From contig NZ_CP090960.1 in assembly GCF_021611515.1 (NCBI RefSeq), positions 1,736,001-1,800,000 on the forward strand: a stretch of DNA of 64,000 nucleotides, given 5' to 3'. Positions within the stretch are counted from its first letter, which is position 1; the number at the start of each line of letters is the position of its first letter. The position numbers and the translations under genes were made by a program. Shown here piece after piece: positions 40,715-49,533 of this stretch. The notes beneath the pieces are model-generated. The model ran no database searches. It saw only the letters and a program-made list of their open reading frames with translations, and was not told the DNA's origin. This stretch comes from Mariluticola halotolerans (GTDB taxonomy: Bacteria > Pseudomonadota > Alphaproteobacteria > Rhizobiales > Devosiaceae).

Positions 40715-41410
40715 TTAGCTTTTTTGCTGGGCCTTTTCCTCGAGAATGACGGGCAGGTTCTTGCCGGTCTCGAGGTAATAGGCGGCCTCGGCAATATTGG
40801 TGGCGTGGTCGCCGGTGCGCTCCAGATTCTTGCCGCAGAACAACAAATTGGTGCACTGGGTGATATTGCGCGGGTCTTCCATCATGTAGGTGAGGAGTTC
40901 GCGGAACAGGGACATATAGAGCGCGTCAACCTCGTCATCGCGTTCACATACGGCAATTGCCGCCGCCGTGTCGCGATTGGCAAAGGAATCGAGCGCATCC
41001 TTGATCTGCTGCAGGATCAGGTCGGTCATGTGCCGCACGCCGTTATAGAATTGCGGCGACAGCTTGTTGCCATCGATCTGCAGGGTGCGGCGGGCGATGT
41101 TTTTCGCCATGTCGCCGATCCGCTCCAGATCATTGGCCACATGCACCGAGGAGATGATCATGCGCAGGTCAGCCGCCATGGGCTGCCGGCGGGCGATCAT
41201 CGAGACGGCGGTTTCATCGATCTTGCGCTGCATGTCGTCAACGGCCTTGTCGGCAGCGATGATTTGCTTGGCGGTCTCGTGATCGAGTTTCAACAGGGCA
41301 TTGATGGCGGTTGAGATAGCCGCTTCCACCATGCCGCCCATTTCCGAAATGGCGCGGGCCAGGTCGGTCAACTCGTCTTCGTAAGAGGTAACGATATGTT
41401 CGGAGGACAT
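40715..41410 (-). CDS. phoU: Phosphate signalling protein PhoU
   Basis: A 231-residue all-helical protein of two three-helix repeats. Metal-binding motifs of the E/D-x-x-x-D type are visible in AADKAVDDMQRKIDE, VANDLERIGDMAKNIA and CGKNLERTGDHATNIAE. PhoU links the Pst transporter to PhoR and keeps the system off when phosphate is plentiful. I start at the ATG at 41410 (MSSEHIV), with GGGAG 8 bases upstream. Confidence 0.94.
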   Translation of the reverse strand: MSSEHIVTSYEDELTDLARAISEMGGMVEAAISTAINALLKLDHETAKQIIAADKAVDDMQRKIDETAVSMIARRQPMAADLRMIISSVHVANDLERIGDMAKNIARRTLQIDGNKLSPQFYNGVRHMTDLILQQIKDALDSFANRDTAAAIAVCERDDEVDALYMSLFRELLTYMMEDPRNITQCTNLLFCGKNLERTGDHATNIAEAAYYLETGKNLPVILEEKAQQKS

Positions 41411-41435
41411 CCTGGATGCTCCCTTTCGCGTCAAA

Positions 41436-42266
41436 TCAGCCGATACGGCCGGTTATGTAATCCTGGGTCTTTTTGTCGTGCGGATTGGTGAAAATCTCAT
41501 CCGTCGCGCCTTCCTCGATCAGCCTGCCGAGATGGAAGAACGCCGTTTTCTGGCTCACACGCGCCGCCTGTTGCATGGAGTGGGTCACGATGATGATTGT
41601 GAAATTCTCGCGCAATTCATCGATCAGTTCCTCAATGATGGCGGTCGCAATCGGATCGAGCGCTGAGCAAGGCTCATCCATGAGCAAAACTTCGGGCTTG
41701 GTGGCGATGGCGCGGGCAATGCACAAGCGCTGCTGCTGACCACCGGACAGGCCGGTGCCGGGTTCGGCGAGGCGGTCCTTGACCTCTTCAAAAAGACCTG
41801 CGCGCTTCAGCGAGGACGTCACGATCTCGTCGAGATCGGTTTTCGACTGCACCATGCCGTGAATGCGCGGGCCATAGGCGACGTTCTCGAAAATCGATTT
41901 CGGGAACGGGTTCGGCTTCTGGAACACCATGCCGACGCGGGCGCGCAATTCCACCACATCGATACTGCGATCGTAGATATCCTGCCCGTCGAGAAGAATA
42001 TTGCCCGTCACCCGGCAGATATCGATCGTATCGTTCATGCGGTTGAGAGAGCGCAGGAAGGTTGACTTGCCGCACCCGGAAGGCCCGATCAGGGAGGTGA
42101 CCTGATTGGTCTCGATTTCCAGGTTCACATCGAACAGGGCCTGCTTCTCGCCATAAAAGACACTGACGTTGCGACCGGTCATTTTTGGCCGGGAGCTGGC
42201 GCCCTCTGCCAAAGGCGTCGCGCTTGCGGCTTCATTCGGCGGTACAATCATTGTGCTATCGTTCAT
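41436..42266 (-). CDS. pstB: Phosphate ABC transporter ATP-binding protein PstB
   Basis: A 276-residue ATPase. Walker A is GPSGCGKST, the signature is [16 protein letters not shown], and Walker B is [13 protein letters not shown]. The family-specific [19 protein letters not shown] block identifies PstB among ABC ATPases. It drives high-affinity phosphate uptake with PstC and PstA. The ATG at 42266 (MNDSTMI) follows GAGAG closely; an extension to 42308 is not needed. Confidence 0.94.
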   Translation of the reverse strand: MNDSTMIVPPNEAASATPLAEGASSRPKMTGRNVSVFYGEKQALFDVNLEIETNQVTSLIGPSGCGKSTFLRSLNRMNDTIDICRVTGNILLDGQDIYDRSIDVVELRARVGMVFQKPNPFPKSIFENVAYGPRIHGMVQSKTDLDEIVTSSLKRAGLFEEVKDRLAEPGTGLSGGQQQRLCIARAIATKPEVLLMDEPCSALDPIATAIIEELIDELRENFTIIIVTHSMQQAARVSQKTAFFHLGRLIEEGATDEIFTNPHDKKTQDYITGRIG

Positions 42267-42291
42267 CGTTCTCTCGCAATCCTTGAATTTG

Positions 42292-43569
42292 CTACCAGCG
42301 CCGCTCAAGGCGTTGGCGCAGGAAAATGGCTATCGCGTTCATCACCAGAAGGAAGCCCAACAGAACCATGATACCCGCCGAAGTCCGCGCGACAAACCCG
42401 CGTTCGGGGCTGTCGGCCCAGATGAAAATCTGCGTGGGCAGCGCCGTTGACGCTTCCATCACACCACCCGGCGGGCTGGTGATGAAGGCGTTCATGCCGA
42501 TGAGCAGAAGCGGTGCGGTTTCGCCAAGCGCCTGGGCGAGGCCGATAATGGTGCCGGTCAGGATGCCGGGCAATGCCAGCGGCAACACGTGGTGCAGAAT
42601 AACCTGATGGGGGGACGCCCCGATGCCGGCCGCCGCTTCACGGATAGAGGGGGGCACGGATTTCAGCGCGGCCCGGGTGACAATAATGATGGTTGGCAGC
42701 GTCATCAGCGACAGAACCATGCCGCCGACCAATGGTGCCGAGCGCGGCAATCCGAACATTTGCAGGAAGACGGCAAGACCCAAAAGACCAAACACAATCG
42801 AGGGCACGGCCGCCAGATTGTTGATGTTGACCTCGATAATATCGGTGATGCGGTTCTTCGGCGCGAACTCTTCGAGATAGACTGCCGCGGCAATGCCCAC
42901 GGGGAAGCTGATCAGGAAGCACACCATCAGCGCATAGAACGAGCCGACAATGGCACCGGACAGGCCGGCAATTTCGGGGAAGCGGCTATCCGCATTGAAC
43001 AACAGGCCCCAGTTGAACGGTGTGCTGATACGGCCCTGGCTTGCCAATGCATCGAACCATTCGATCTCCCGGTCGGTCAGCCGGCGGCGCTCCTCGGGCA
43101 GATGGCGGCTTACAACGCCCTTTTGCATCTGGTCATAAGGATCAGAGACCGGCACGCGCATGGTCAGGGTCTTGCCGATAACCGATGGATCAGCCACGAC
43201 AGCATCACGCACGAAGAACTGGGTGTTGTTCGTCAGGATTTGCTGAGCCTTGCGCAATTCGCTTGCGGCAATGCCGGGAATGGCCGCCTCAATGCCGTTT
43301 CGTACAACCGCACGCCAGTCACCCTTGGCGGGATCTGCGCGATCCACGAGTTCCTCCGAAATGGGGAAATCGATGGTGGCATGGGTCTGGATGAAAGCCT
43401 TGTAGCCGCCAGCCGAGATGGTGACCAGAAGTGTCAGCAAAAGCAGGATTGCCACGCTGATGGCGATCCGTCCGTACCAGCGCAGGCGGGCATCCGCGGC
43501 GTAGCGCCGTTTGCGCATCGCTTCCGCTGCGGTTTTTTGAGCTTGGAGTGTCGCGGCCATATCGGTCAT
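42292..43569 (-). CDS. pstA: Phosphate ABC transporter permease PstA
   Basis: A 425-residue permease, longer than E. coli PstA (296 aa). An N-terminal helix (about 35-55) is followed by an extra periplasmic domain of about 130 residues, as is usual in alphaproteobacteria. The transport core of five to six helices has the EAA-like loop [36 protein letters not shown]. It pairs with PstC. Confidence 0.92.
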   Translation of the reverse strand: MTDMAATLQAQKTAAEAMRKRRYAADARLRWYGRIAISVAILLLLTLLVTISAGGYKAFIQTHATIDFPISEELVDRADPAKGDWRAVVRNGIEAAIPGIAASELRKAQQILTNNTQFFVRDAVVADPSVIGKTLTMRVPVSDPYDQMQKGVVSRHLPEERRRLTDREIEWFDALASQGRISTPFNWGLLFNADSRFPEIAGLSGAIVGSFYALMVCFLISFPVGIAAAVYLEEFAPKNRITDIIEVNINNLAAVPSIVFGLLGLAVFLQMFGLPRSAPLVGGMVLSLMTLPTIIIVTRAALKSVPPSIREAAAGIGASPHQVILHHVLPLALPGILTGTIIGLAQALGETAPLLLIGMNAFITSPPGGVMEASTALPTQIFIWADSPERGFVARTSAGIMVLLGFLLVMNAIAIFLRQRLERRW

Positions 43570-43576
43570 GTCAATC

Positions 43577-44956
43577 TCAATCGTACTGTTCGCGGTATTT
43601 GCGCACGACCCGCAACGCCACCACGTTCAGTGCGAGCGTTATCAGGAAGAGCACAAGACCCAGAGCAAAGGCGGCAAGGGTTTTCGGACTGTCGAATGCC
43701 GTGTCACCAATCAGGAGCGTGACGATCTGCACGGTCACGGTGGTTACCGAGTCAATGGGATTAAAGGTCAGTGAGGCGATCAGGCCGGCGGCCATCACCA
43801 CGATCATGGTTTCACCAATGGCGCGGCTGAGGGCGAGCAATATGCCGCCCACAATGCCCGGCAAGGCTGCCGGCAGAAGCACCCTGGTCATGGTTTCAGC
43901 CCGTGTCGCGCCCATGGCCAGAGACCCGTCGCGGAGCGAACGGGGCACGGCCCGCAAGGCATCATCGCTCAGGGAGGAAATGAAGGGGATGATCATGATG
44001 CCCATCACACCACCTGCGGCCAGCGCGCTGTTGGGTGATGTCGCGAGCCCGAACAGGCCACCTGCTTCGCGGATGGCGGGTGCCACCGTGAGCACGGCGA
44101 AAAAGCCATAAACCACTGTGGGGACGCCTGCGAGCATTTCAAGGATCGGCTTGACGATCGAGCGGGTCCGCTCATTGGCATATTCGACCAGATAGATGGC
44201 CGTATAGAGACCAATCGGGGTCGCCACTGTCATGGCGATGGTGGCGATAAGAATGGTGCCGACGAAAACGGGCACCGCACCAAAGGCACCGTTACCGGCA
44301 ACCTGATCTGCACGGATGGCGATCTGGGGTTCCCAGTTCAGCCCGAAAAAGAAATCGGCTGGCGGCACAATCTTGAAGAAGGCCCAGGATTCGTAAAGCA
44401 AAGAGGTGATGATGCCGAGGGTTGTGAGAACGGCCGCGATGGAACAAAGGATCATCAGGCCCGACAGGATATTCTCGACGCGGTTGCGCGCACGAAAGGC
44501 CGGGGTCAGCCGGGCGCGGGTAAAGGCCATTGCCAGCAACATGATGCTGACGGCAACAACAACCATCGCCCATGCGCTGATCGACTGCCAGCTGCCCAAG
44601 CGTTCGGCGGCGGCAACAATATCAGGTGAGGGTGTGCCAAAAATCTGTCCGGCGGCGACGTTGCGCACTTCGGCGATAAGCAGGCTGATCTGTGCCGGCG
44701 ATGCCCCGGCGGTCAGATCGTCGGGCAGACTGCCAACGAGCAGCCCATTAATCACATTGTTCTGAAACAGAACCCAGAGCAGCACCAGAACAAGGGCTGG
44801 CAGCCCCACCCAAATGGCGACAAAAGCCCCGTGATAGCCAGGCAGGGAATGTGTTGATTGGGCGGATTTGGCGGCAAACTTGTTCCCCGCGCTGCGGCCG
44901 ACCCAGAAGGCGACACAAGACAACAACAGGATGGTTGTAAGTAGGTAGCCGACCAC
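43577..44956 (-). CDS. pstC: Phosphate ABC transporter permease PstC
   Basis: A 459-residue permease, again extended relative to E. coli (319 aa): two or three N-terminal helices and a periplasmic segment precede the core. The core has GTILIATIAMTVATPIGLYTAIYLVEYANERTR and the ABC-contact loop LRAVPRSLRDGSLAMGATRAETMTRVLLPAALPGI. It is 7 bases upstream of pstA and separated from pstS by a strong hairpin. Confidence 0.92.
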   Translation of the reverse strand: MVGYLLTTILLLSCVAFWVGRSAGNKFAAKSAQSTHSLPGYHGAFVAIWVGLPALVLVLLWVLFQNNVINGLLVGSLPDDLTAGASPAQISLLIAEVRNVAAGQIFGTPSPDIVAAAERLGSWQSISAWAMVVVAVSIMLLAMAFTRARLTPAFRARNRVENILSGLMILCSIAAVLTTLGIITSLLYESWAFFKIVPPADFFFGLNWEPQIAIRADQVAGNGAFGAVPVFVGTILIATIAMTVATPIGLYTAIYLVEYANERTRSIVKPILEMLAGVPTVVYGFFAVLTVAPAIREAGGLFGLATSPNSALAAGGVMGIMIIPFISSLSDDALRAVPRSLRDGSLAMGATRAETMTRVLLPAALPGIVGGILLALSRAIGETMIVVMAAGLIASLTFNPIDSVTTVTVQIVTLLIGDTAFDSPKTLAAFALGLVLFLITLALNVVALRVVRKYREQYD

Positions 44957-44992
44957 GATTATCTCCGCCTGTCGTTTTCTTCAGAAAATGCA

Positions 44993-45018
44993 GATCGGGG
45001 CGCTGGTGCGCCCCGATC
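44993..45018 (-). terminator. Hairpin between pstS and pstC, likely attenuator
   Basis: GATCGGGGCGC (44993-45003) and GCGCCCCGATC (45008-45018) form a perfect 11-bp stem with a TGGT loop, starting 15 bases after the pstS stop. Downstream on the minus strand is TGCATTTTC, a weak T-run. A partial terminator here would make the binding protein in excess over the permeases. Confidence 0.75.
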
Positions 45019-45032
45019 CGAGAATTCAGCGC

Positions 45033-46073
45033 TTACTGGTAGCGCGTCATGTTGACGTTTGCTTCAACTGTGGCACGTGTTTCGTCGCGCTTGTCAGCCG
45101 GAAGCGGGATAAGGCCGCGCTCGGACAGGTAGCCGCCTTCACCGAAGGAATCTTCGGAAACATATTCAGCGACAAACTCTTCAAGGCCAGGGATCACGCC
45201 ACGATGTGCGTTCTTGGCATAGAAGAACAGCGGGCGGGAAACGCCATAGGAACCGTCTGCAATGGTGTCAGTGTTCGGCGCAACGCCTTCAACCTTGACA
45301 GCCTTCAGCGTGTCCTGGTTTTCGTAGAGGAAGGAGTAACCGAAGATACCCAGTGCATTGTGGTCAGCATTGAGGCGCTGAACGATCAGGTTGTCGTTTT
45401 CGCCAGCTTCAACGAACGGGCCGTCCTGACGCATACGTTCGCAAACTTCGTCCTTGCGATCGCCTTCGAGCGCCGCGATGGCTTCAAATGCCTCACAACC
45501 TTCGTGCATTACCAGTTCCACGAATGCATCGCGGGTACCGGATGTCGGCGGGGGGCCGAAAACGGTGATTTCGCTGTCAGGCAGCGACGAATCGATTTCA
45601 GACCATTTGGTGTAAGGGTTGGCGACGATTTCGCCATCAACAGCAACTTCAGAAGCCAGGGCCATGAAGATCTGTGCCTTGGTCAAGTTCATGTCAGCAG
45701 CGTCCTGAGCATGGGCGATGGACAAGCCATCATAGCCGATCAGAACTTCGGTGATGCTGTCGACACCATTGTCGAGGCAGAGCTTGTATTCGGATTCTTT
45801 CATGGCGCGCGATGCACCAGTGATATCGGGATGCTGCGGGCCAACGCCTTCGCAGAAAATCTTCATACCACCACCGGTACCTGTCGATTCAACGACAGGA
45901 GCCGCGCCGCCGGTTGATGCGGCAAACTGCTCGGAAACAGCCTGGGTGTAAGGAAACACCGTGGAAGAACCCACGATACGGATCTGGTCGCGTGACTGCG
46001 CAAAGGCAGGCGCTGTACCGAGCGCGCTCACCAGAGCAATAGCGGTAGCACCGGCATAGAGTGCGGTTTTCAT
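45033..46073 (-). CDS. pstS: Phosphate-binding periplasmic protein PstS
   Basis: A 346-residue secreted binding protein. The signal peptide (MKTALYAGATAIALVSALGT, ending APAFAQS) is clear. The mature protein begins with RDQIRIVGSSTVFPYTQAV, where the GSSTV loop contacts phosphate. ESTGTGGGMKIFCEG, ASRAMKESE and PPPTSGTRDAFVELV supply further ligand contacts. The start is the ATG at 46073 because it opens the signal sequence. An in-frame extension to 46214 crosses the Pho box and is not real. Confidence 0.94.
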   Translation of the reverse strand: MKTALYAGATAIALVSALGTAPAFAQSRDQIRIVGSSTVFPYTQAVSEQFAASTGGAAPVVESTGTGGGMKIFCEGVGPQHPDITGASRAMKESEYKLCLDNGVDSITEVLIGYDGLSIAHAQDAADMNLTKAQIFMALASEVAVDGEIVANPYTKWSEIDSSLPDSEITVFGPPPTSGTRDAFVELVMHEGCEAFEAIAALEGDRKDEVCERMRQDGPFVEAGENDNLIVQRLNADHNALGIFGYSFLYENQDTLKAVKVEGVAPNTDTIADGSYGVSRPLFFYAKNAHRGVIPGLEEFVAEYVSEDSFGEGGYLSERGLIPLPADKRDETRATVEANVNMTRYQ

Positions 46074-46175
46074 TTTTGAATTCCCTTTCAAAGCATGAGG
46101 GGTAGGATACCCGCGGACGCCGCCAGAGTTGGAAGCCGTGCGCCCTTCAACGAGCGGCAAACTATGCTTCCGTGC

Positions 46176-46213
46176 TGACGGTTCTATGTCACTTAAATGA
46201 CAGTTCCGTGACA
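46176..46213 (-). promoter_or_regulatory. Pho box array upstream of pstS (four 11-bp units)
   Basis: On the minus strand, TGTCA, TGTCA, TGACA and CGTCA units occur at exact 11-base intervals (plus-strand positions 46209, 46198, 46187 and 46176 mark each unit's first base). The first two match the PhoB half-site CTGTCAT well; the later two are weaker. Two adjacent PhoB dimer sites are therefore possible about 100-140 bases before the pstS start codon. Confidence 0.82.
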
Positions 46214-46295
46214 TGTTAATTTATTGAAAAATATAATGTTTTTTCGACCGCCGCCGAGGAGAGCCCAAAACAGGCCCCGATTTGCGACGATTTTG

Positions 46296-47579
46296 TCACC
46301 TGGCGAAGAGAATCTCTACCGTCGTGCCCTCGCCCAGTTTGGAGCGAATGGACATTTGCGCGCCGTGGCGGCTCAGGATGTGCTTGACGATGGCCAGGCC
46401 CAGCCCTGTTCCCTTCTTGCGGCGGCTCGATTCTGCATCGACCCTGTAGAAGCGTTCTGTCAGGCGCGGCACATGCTCCTGGGCGATGCCCGCGCCATGA
46501 TCTGTAATATGCACCATATAGGTAAAGCCGGGCCGCGACGAGGGGGCAAGCGCCACCTCGACACTATTGCCATCGGCACCATACTTGATCGCATTGTCGA
46601 TCAGGTTCTCGAAAACCTCGTACAGCTCATCCTGCTGCCCCAGTACGTTCACCGGCTCTTCGGGCACGGTCACCTTGACCTCAACACCGGCTTCCTTTGC
46701 CTGGGTCTGCAACTCTTCAGCCACCTGCCCCAATATCAAAGACAGGTTCACATTGGTTGTGGGGCGCACGTGCTGGCGCAATTCGATGCGCGACAGCGAC
46801 AGCAGATCATCAATGAGCTTGGACATGCGTTCGCCCTGGGCGCGCATGATACCCAGAAACCGCTCGCGGGCTTCGGGGTCTCTGGCGGCCGGGCCTTGCA
46901 GGGTATCGACAAAGCCGATCAGGGAGGTCAGCGGGGTGCGCAATTCATGGCTGGCATTGGCGACAAAATCAGCGCGCATGGCCTCGACACGCTTTTGTTC
47001 TGTCAGATTGTGCATGGTGACCACAATCCAGTTCGCCGCCTGCCCGCCCTCACCATTCATGTCGAGGGGTGAGACAAATATCTGAAACCAGGTCTCATTG
47101 GGGATGGTCTGGTGCAATTCCACATTCTGGGGCACACCGCTGAGGCGCACACGGTCAATTGCCGACAGCAGGGCCGGATGCCGGATGGAAAAGGCGATCG
47201 GGTTGCCGGCAGGGGTTGAGGGGAACTGGTTTGCCGCCGGGGGATTGCGATGCATGACCACGGCGCGCCGGTCGAGAAGAAAGCAGGGATCGGGCAGCGC
47301 ATCGGCAAACTGGATCGCGGCCTGCTGGCGCATCTGGCGCTGCATGTCCGCCGCCGCTGCTGCAGGCACCCTGGCTTCGACCGTGCGCGGCAGGAAAAGC
47401 GTTGCCGCCAGAATGAGGGCGAAGCCGACAATGCCCTGCCAGAATGTCAGGTCACTGAAAAGGACGAACACGCATGTGACCGCTGCCGAGACGAGCAAAA
47501 TGCCGCGCGCCGCGCCAAGGCGCATCTGCCATTTGGCGAGGACCACTTTGGGGAAGGCCGTTTCGAGATGATCCGTCAT
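46296..47579 (-). CDS. phoR: Phosphate regulon sensor histidine kinase PhoR
   Basis: A 427-residue kinase. Two adjacent N-terminal membrane helices (about 25-65) are followed by a PAS-like domain (about 100-190), the H-box FVANASHELRTPLTSLIGF, and an ATPase domain with N box NLIDNAIKYG, G1 DHGAGIAQEHV and G2 KGTGLGLAIVKH. The short periplasmic part fits PhoR, which senses phosphate through PstSCAB/PhoU and not directly. It begins the cluster, upstream of the pstS promoter. Confidence 0.92.
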   Translation of the reverse strand: MTDHLETAFPKVVLAKWQMRLGAARGILLVSAAVTCVFVLFSDLTFWQGIVGFALILAATLFLPRTVEARVPAAAAADMQRQMRQQAAIQFADALPDPCFLLDRRAVVMHRNPPAANQFPSTPAGNPIAFSIRHPALLSAIDRVRLSGVPQNVELHQTIPNETWFQIFVSPLDMNGEGGQAANWIVVTMHNLTEQKRVEAMRADFVANASHELRTPLTSLIGFVDTLQGPAARDPEARERFLGIMRAQGERMSKLIDDLLSLSRIELRQHVRPTTNVNLSLILGQVAEELQTQAKEAGVEVKVTVPEEPVNVLGQQDELYEVFENLIDNAIKYGADGNSVEVALAPSSRPGFTYMVHITDHGAGIAQEHVPRLTERFYRVDAESSRRKKGTGLGLAIVKHILSRHGAQMSIRSKLGEGTTVEILFAR

Positions 47580-47621
47580 GTTCGGTTACCGTCAGAAAAC
47601 AGCGGGTTTAACTTTTGATCG

Positions 47622-47637
47622 TGACAGCGTGGTGACG
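47622..47637 (+). promoter_or_regulatory. Candidate Pho box between phoR and ppk2
   Basis: TGACA (47622-47626) and TGACG (47633-47637) lie 11 bases apart, the PhoB half-site period, in the 137-base divergent region. This is a weaker match than the pstS array. It could serve phoR, ppk2 or both. Confidence 0.5.
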
Positions 47638-47716
47638 CAAAATACACATCGTTCGGGCAGATGCATTGCACTGCGGCGCTTCTCATAGCATGTTTGCGTA
47701 AAAACAAGGAACTATC

Positions 47717-48568
47717 GTGTCAGATAACGATCCCTTTACCGATTTCGACCTCAACGATCCGGAACTGCCCAAGCGCATCAAGCAAAAGGCGATGCAATCG
47801 GGCGGCTATCCTTACGAGAAGAAACTCGACAAGGACACCTATTGGGACGAGCTGGGCGCGCTGCACCGGGAACTGGTGAAGCTGCAGGCCTCGATCCAGG
47901 AAAGCGGCGAGCGGATTGCCATTGTGTTTGAGGGGCGCGATGCGGCCGGCAAGGGCGGCACCATCAAGCGGTTTCTTGAACATCTCAACCCGCGCACCAA
48001 CCGCATTGTCGCCCTGCCCAAGCCGAGCGACAGGGAGCGCGGCGAATGGTATTTTCAGCGCTATGTCAGCCATTTGCCCTCCGCGGGCGAGAGCGCGCTG
48101 TTTGACCGCTCCTGGTATAACCGGGCCGGCGTGGAGCCGGTTATGGGGTTTTCCACCCCCGAACAAACCCAGCATTTCCTCAGTGAAGCGCCGCGATTTG
48201 AGCAGATGCTGGTTGATGACGGCATCCATTTCTTCAAATTCTGGCTGGATATGGGGCGCGAAATGCAGATCAAGCGCTTCCATGACCGGCGGCATGACCC
48301 GCTCAAGGTGTGGAAGCTCTCCCCGATCGATTTGAAGGCGCTGGGCCAGTGGGATGAATATACCGCGGCGCGGGACGCCATGCTGGAAGCCACCGACACC
48401 CCTTACGCCCCCTGGACGGTGATCCGGGCCAATGACAAGCGCCGGTTGCGCCTCAACGTGATGCGCACGGTGCTGCTGCAACTCGATTACAAGGACAAGG
48501 ACCTCAAAGCCATTGGCGAGATCGATCCGCAGATCGTCTTGAGCGTCAAACAATATCTGGCACTCTGA
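47717..48568 (+). CDS. ppk2: Polyphosphate kinase 2
   Basis: A 283-residue PPK2 enzyme transferring phosphate between polyphosphate and nucleotides. Walker A is EGRDAAGKGGT (residues 72-82). The lid and Walker B motifs FQRYVSHLPSAGE and LFDRSWYNRAGVE, and the FWLDMGREMQIKRFHDR block, are typical of one-domain class I PPK2. Location divergent to phoR, with a possible Pho box, suggests induction by phosphate limitation so that polyphosphate can be used; that is inference. Confidence 0.9.
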   Translation: MSDNDPFTDFDLNDPELPKRIKQKAMQSGGYPYEKKLDKDTYWDELGALHRELVKLQASIQESGERIAIVFEGRDAAGKGGTIKRFLEHLNPRTNRIVALPKPSDRERGEWYFQRYVSHLPSAGESALFDRSWYNRAGVEPVMGFSTPEQTQHFLSEAPRFEQMLVDDGIHFFKFWLDMGREMQIKRFHDRRHDPLKVWKLSPIDLKALGQWDEYTAARDAMLEATDTPYAPWTVIRANDKRRLRLNVMRTVLLQLDYKDKDLKAIGEIDPQIVLSVKQYLAL

Positions 48569-48715
48569 CCCCGGAAACCAGACCATTGCCATGGCGGTGC
48601 AGCGCTGGAACGGGGGTTGTTGCGGATATTGGCTGCGGCGGCCATGTCAGGGTTTGACTTGGCTCATCTTCCGTCCCAATCATGAGGACATGCGCTGACA
48701 GGGAGACGCGGTGAG

Positions 48716-49519
48716 ATGGGAAAGCAGGATACGCATTTTGCGGCCAGCCTTCGGCCGCCTGCAATCGTTTTCAATCCCATGGGCCGGTCGCGTTTCCTCA
48801 TTGTATGCGATCACGCCTCAAACCATATGCCTGCCGCCTATGGCGCGCTCGGTCTCAGCGCTATTGAACGCCTGATGCACATTGCCTGGGATCCCGGTGC
48901 ACTGGCGGTGAGCAAAAAGCTTTCCGCTCTTCTGGATGCGCCGCTGGTGCAATCGACAAATTCAAGGCTCCTGGTTGACCCCAATCGCGGGCACGATGCC
49001 AAGGACCTGATCCCGGAAATCAGCGAAGCCACCCCGATCCCGGGCAATGCCGATATCAGCGCTGAGGAACGCGCGGCGCGGATTGCGAAATTCCATACCC
49101 CCTATCACAAGGCCATTGCCGCCCTGCTGGATGCGCGCGCCGCAAGAGGGATTGAAAGCATCCTGGTTGCCATGCATTCCTTCACCCCTGTTTATCACGG
49201 CGCGCAGCGGCCCTGGCCGGTGGGGCTCATTCATGGCGCGGATACGGGTTTTACCCAGGCGCTTTTTGATGCGTTGAAAGCCGACGCGCCGGAGATGAAC
49301 GTGGGCTGGAACGAACCCTATGCTGCCCGGCAGGGCATTTATTACACCATGGACCTGCATGCTGATCAGCGCGGGTTACATGGCACGATGGTGGAAATCC
49401 GCCATGACGAAATCCTTACACCGGCGGGGGTGACAGACTGGACGGAGCGCATGGCGCGCTGCCTGACCCGGCTACTTGCCACACTCCCCTCTACCCCCGC
49501 ATCTTCCCCTATCAGCTGA
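48716..49519 (+). CDS. N-formylglutamate amidohydrolase family protein
   Basis: A 267-residue zinc-dependent hydrolase. The opening FLIVCDHASNHMPAAYGALGL, the LVDPNRGHDAKDLI block, AMHSFTPVYHG, and YTMDLHADQRGLHGTMVEIRHD with zinc/catalytic His and Glu residues are the family pattern. HutG-type members release formate from N-formylglutamate in histidine breakdown, but no hut genes are nearby. The gene is followed 14 bases later by an amino acid/ethanolamine permease gene and then an aldehyde dehydrogenase gene, which points to catabolism of an amine-derived compound. Confidence 0.83.
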   Translation: MGKQDTHFAASLRPPAIVFNPMGRSRFLIVCDHASNHMPAAYGALGLSAIERLMHIAWDPGALAVSKKLSALLDAPLVQSTNSRLLVDPNRGHDAKDLIPEISEATPIPGNADISAEERAARIAKFHTPYHKAIAALLDARAARGIESILVAMHSFTPVYHGAQRPWPVGLIHGADTGFTQALFDALKADAPEMNVGWNEPYAARQGIYYTMDLHADQRGLHGTMVEIRHDEILTPAGVTDWTERMARCLTRLLATLPSTPASSPIS

Positions 49520-49533
49520 CCCCGGAGACATTG

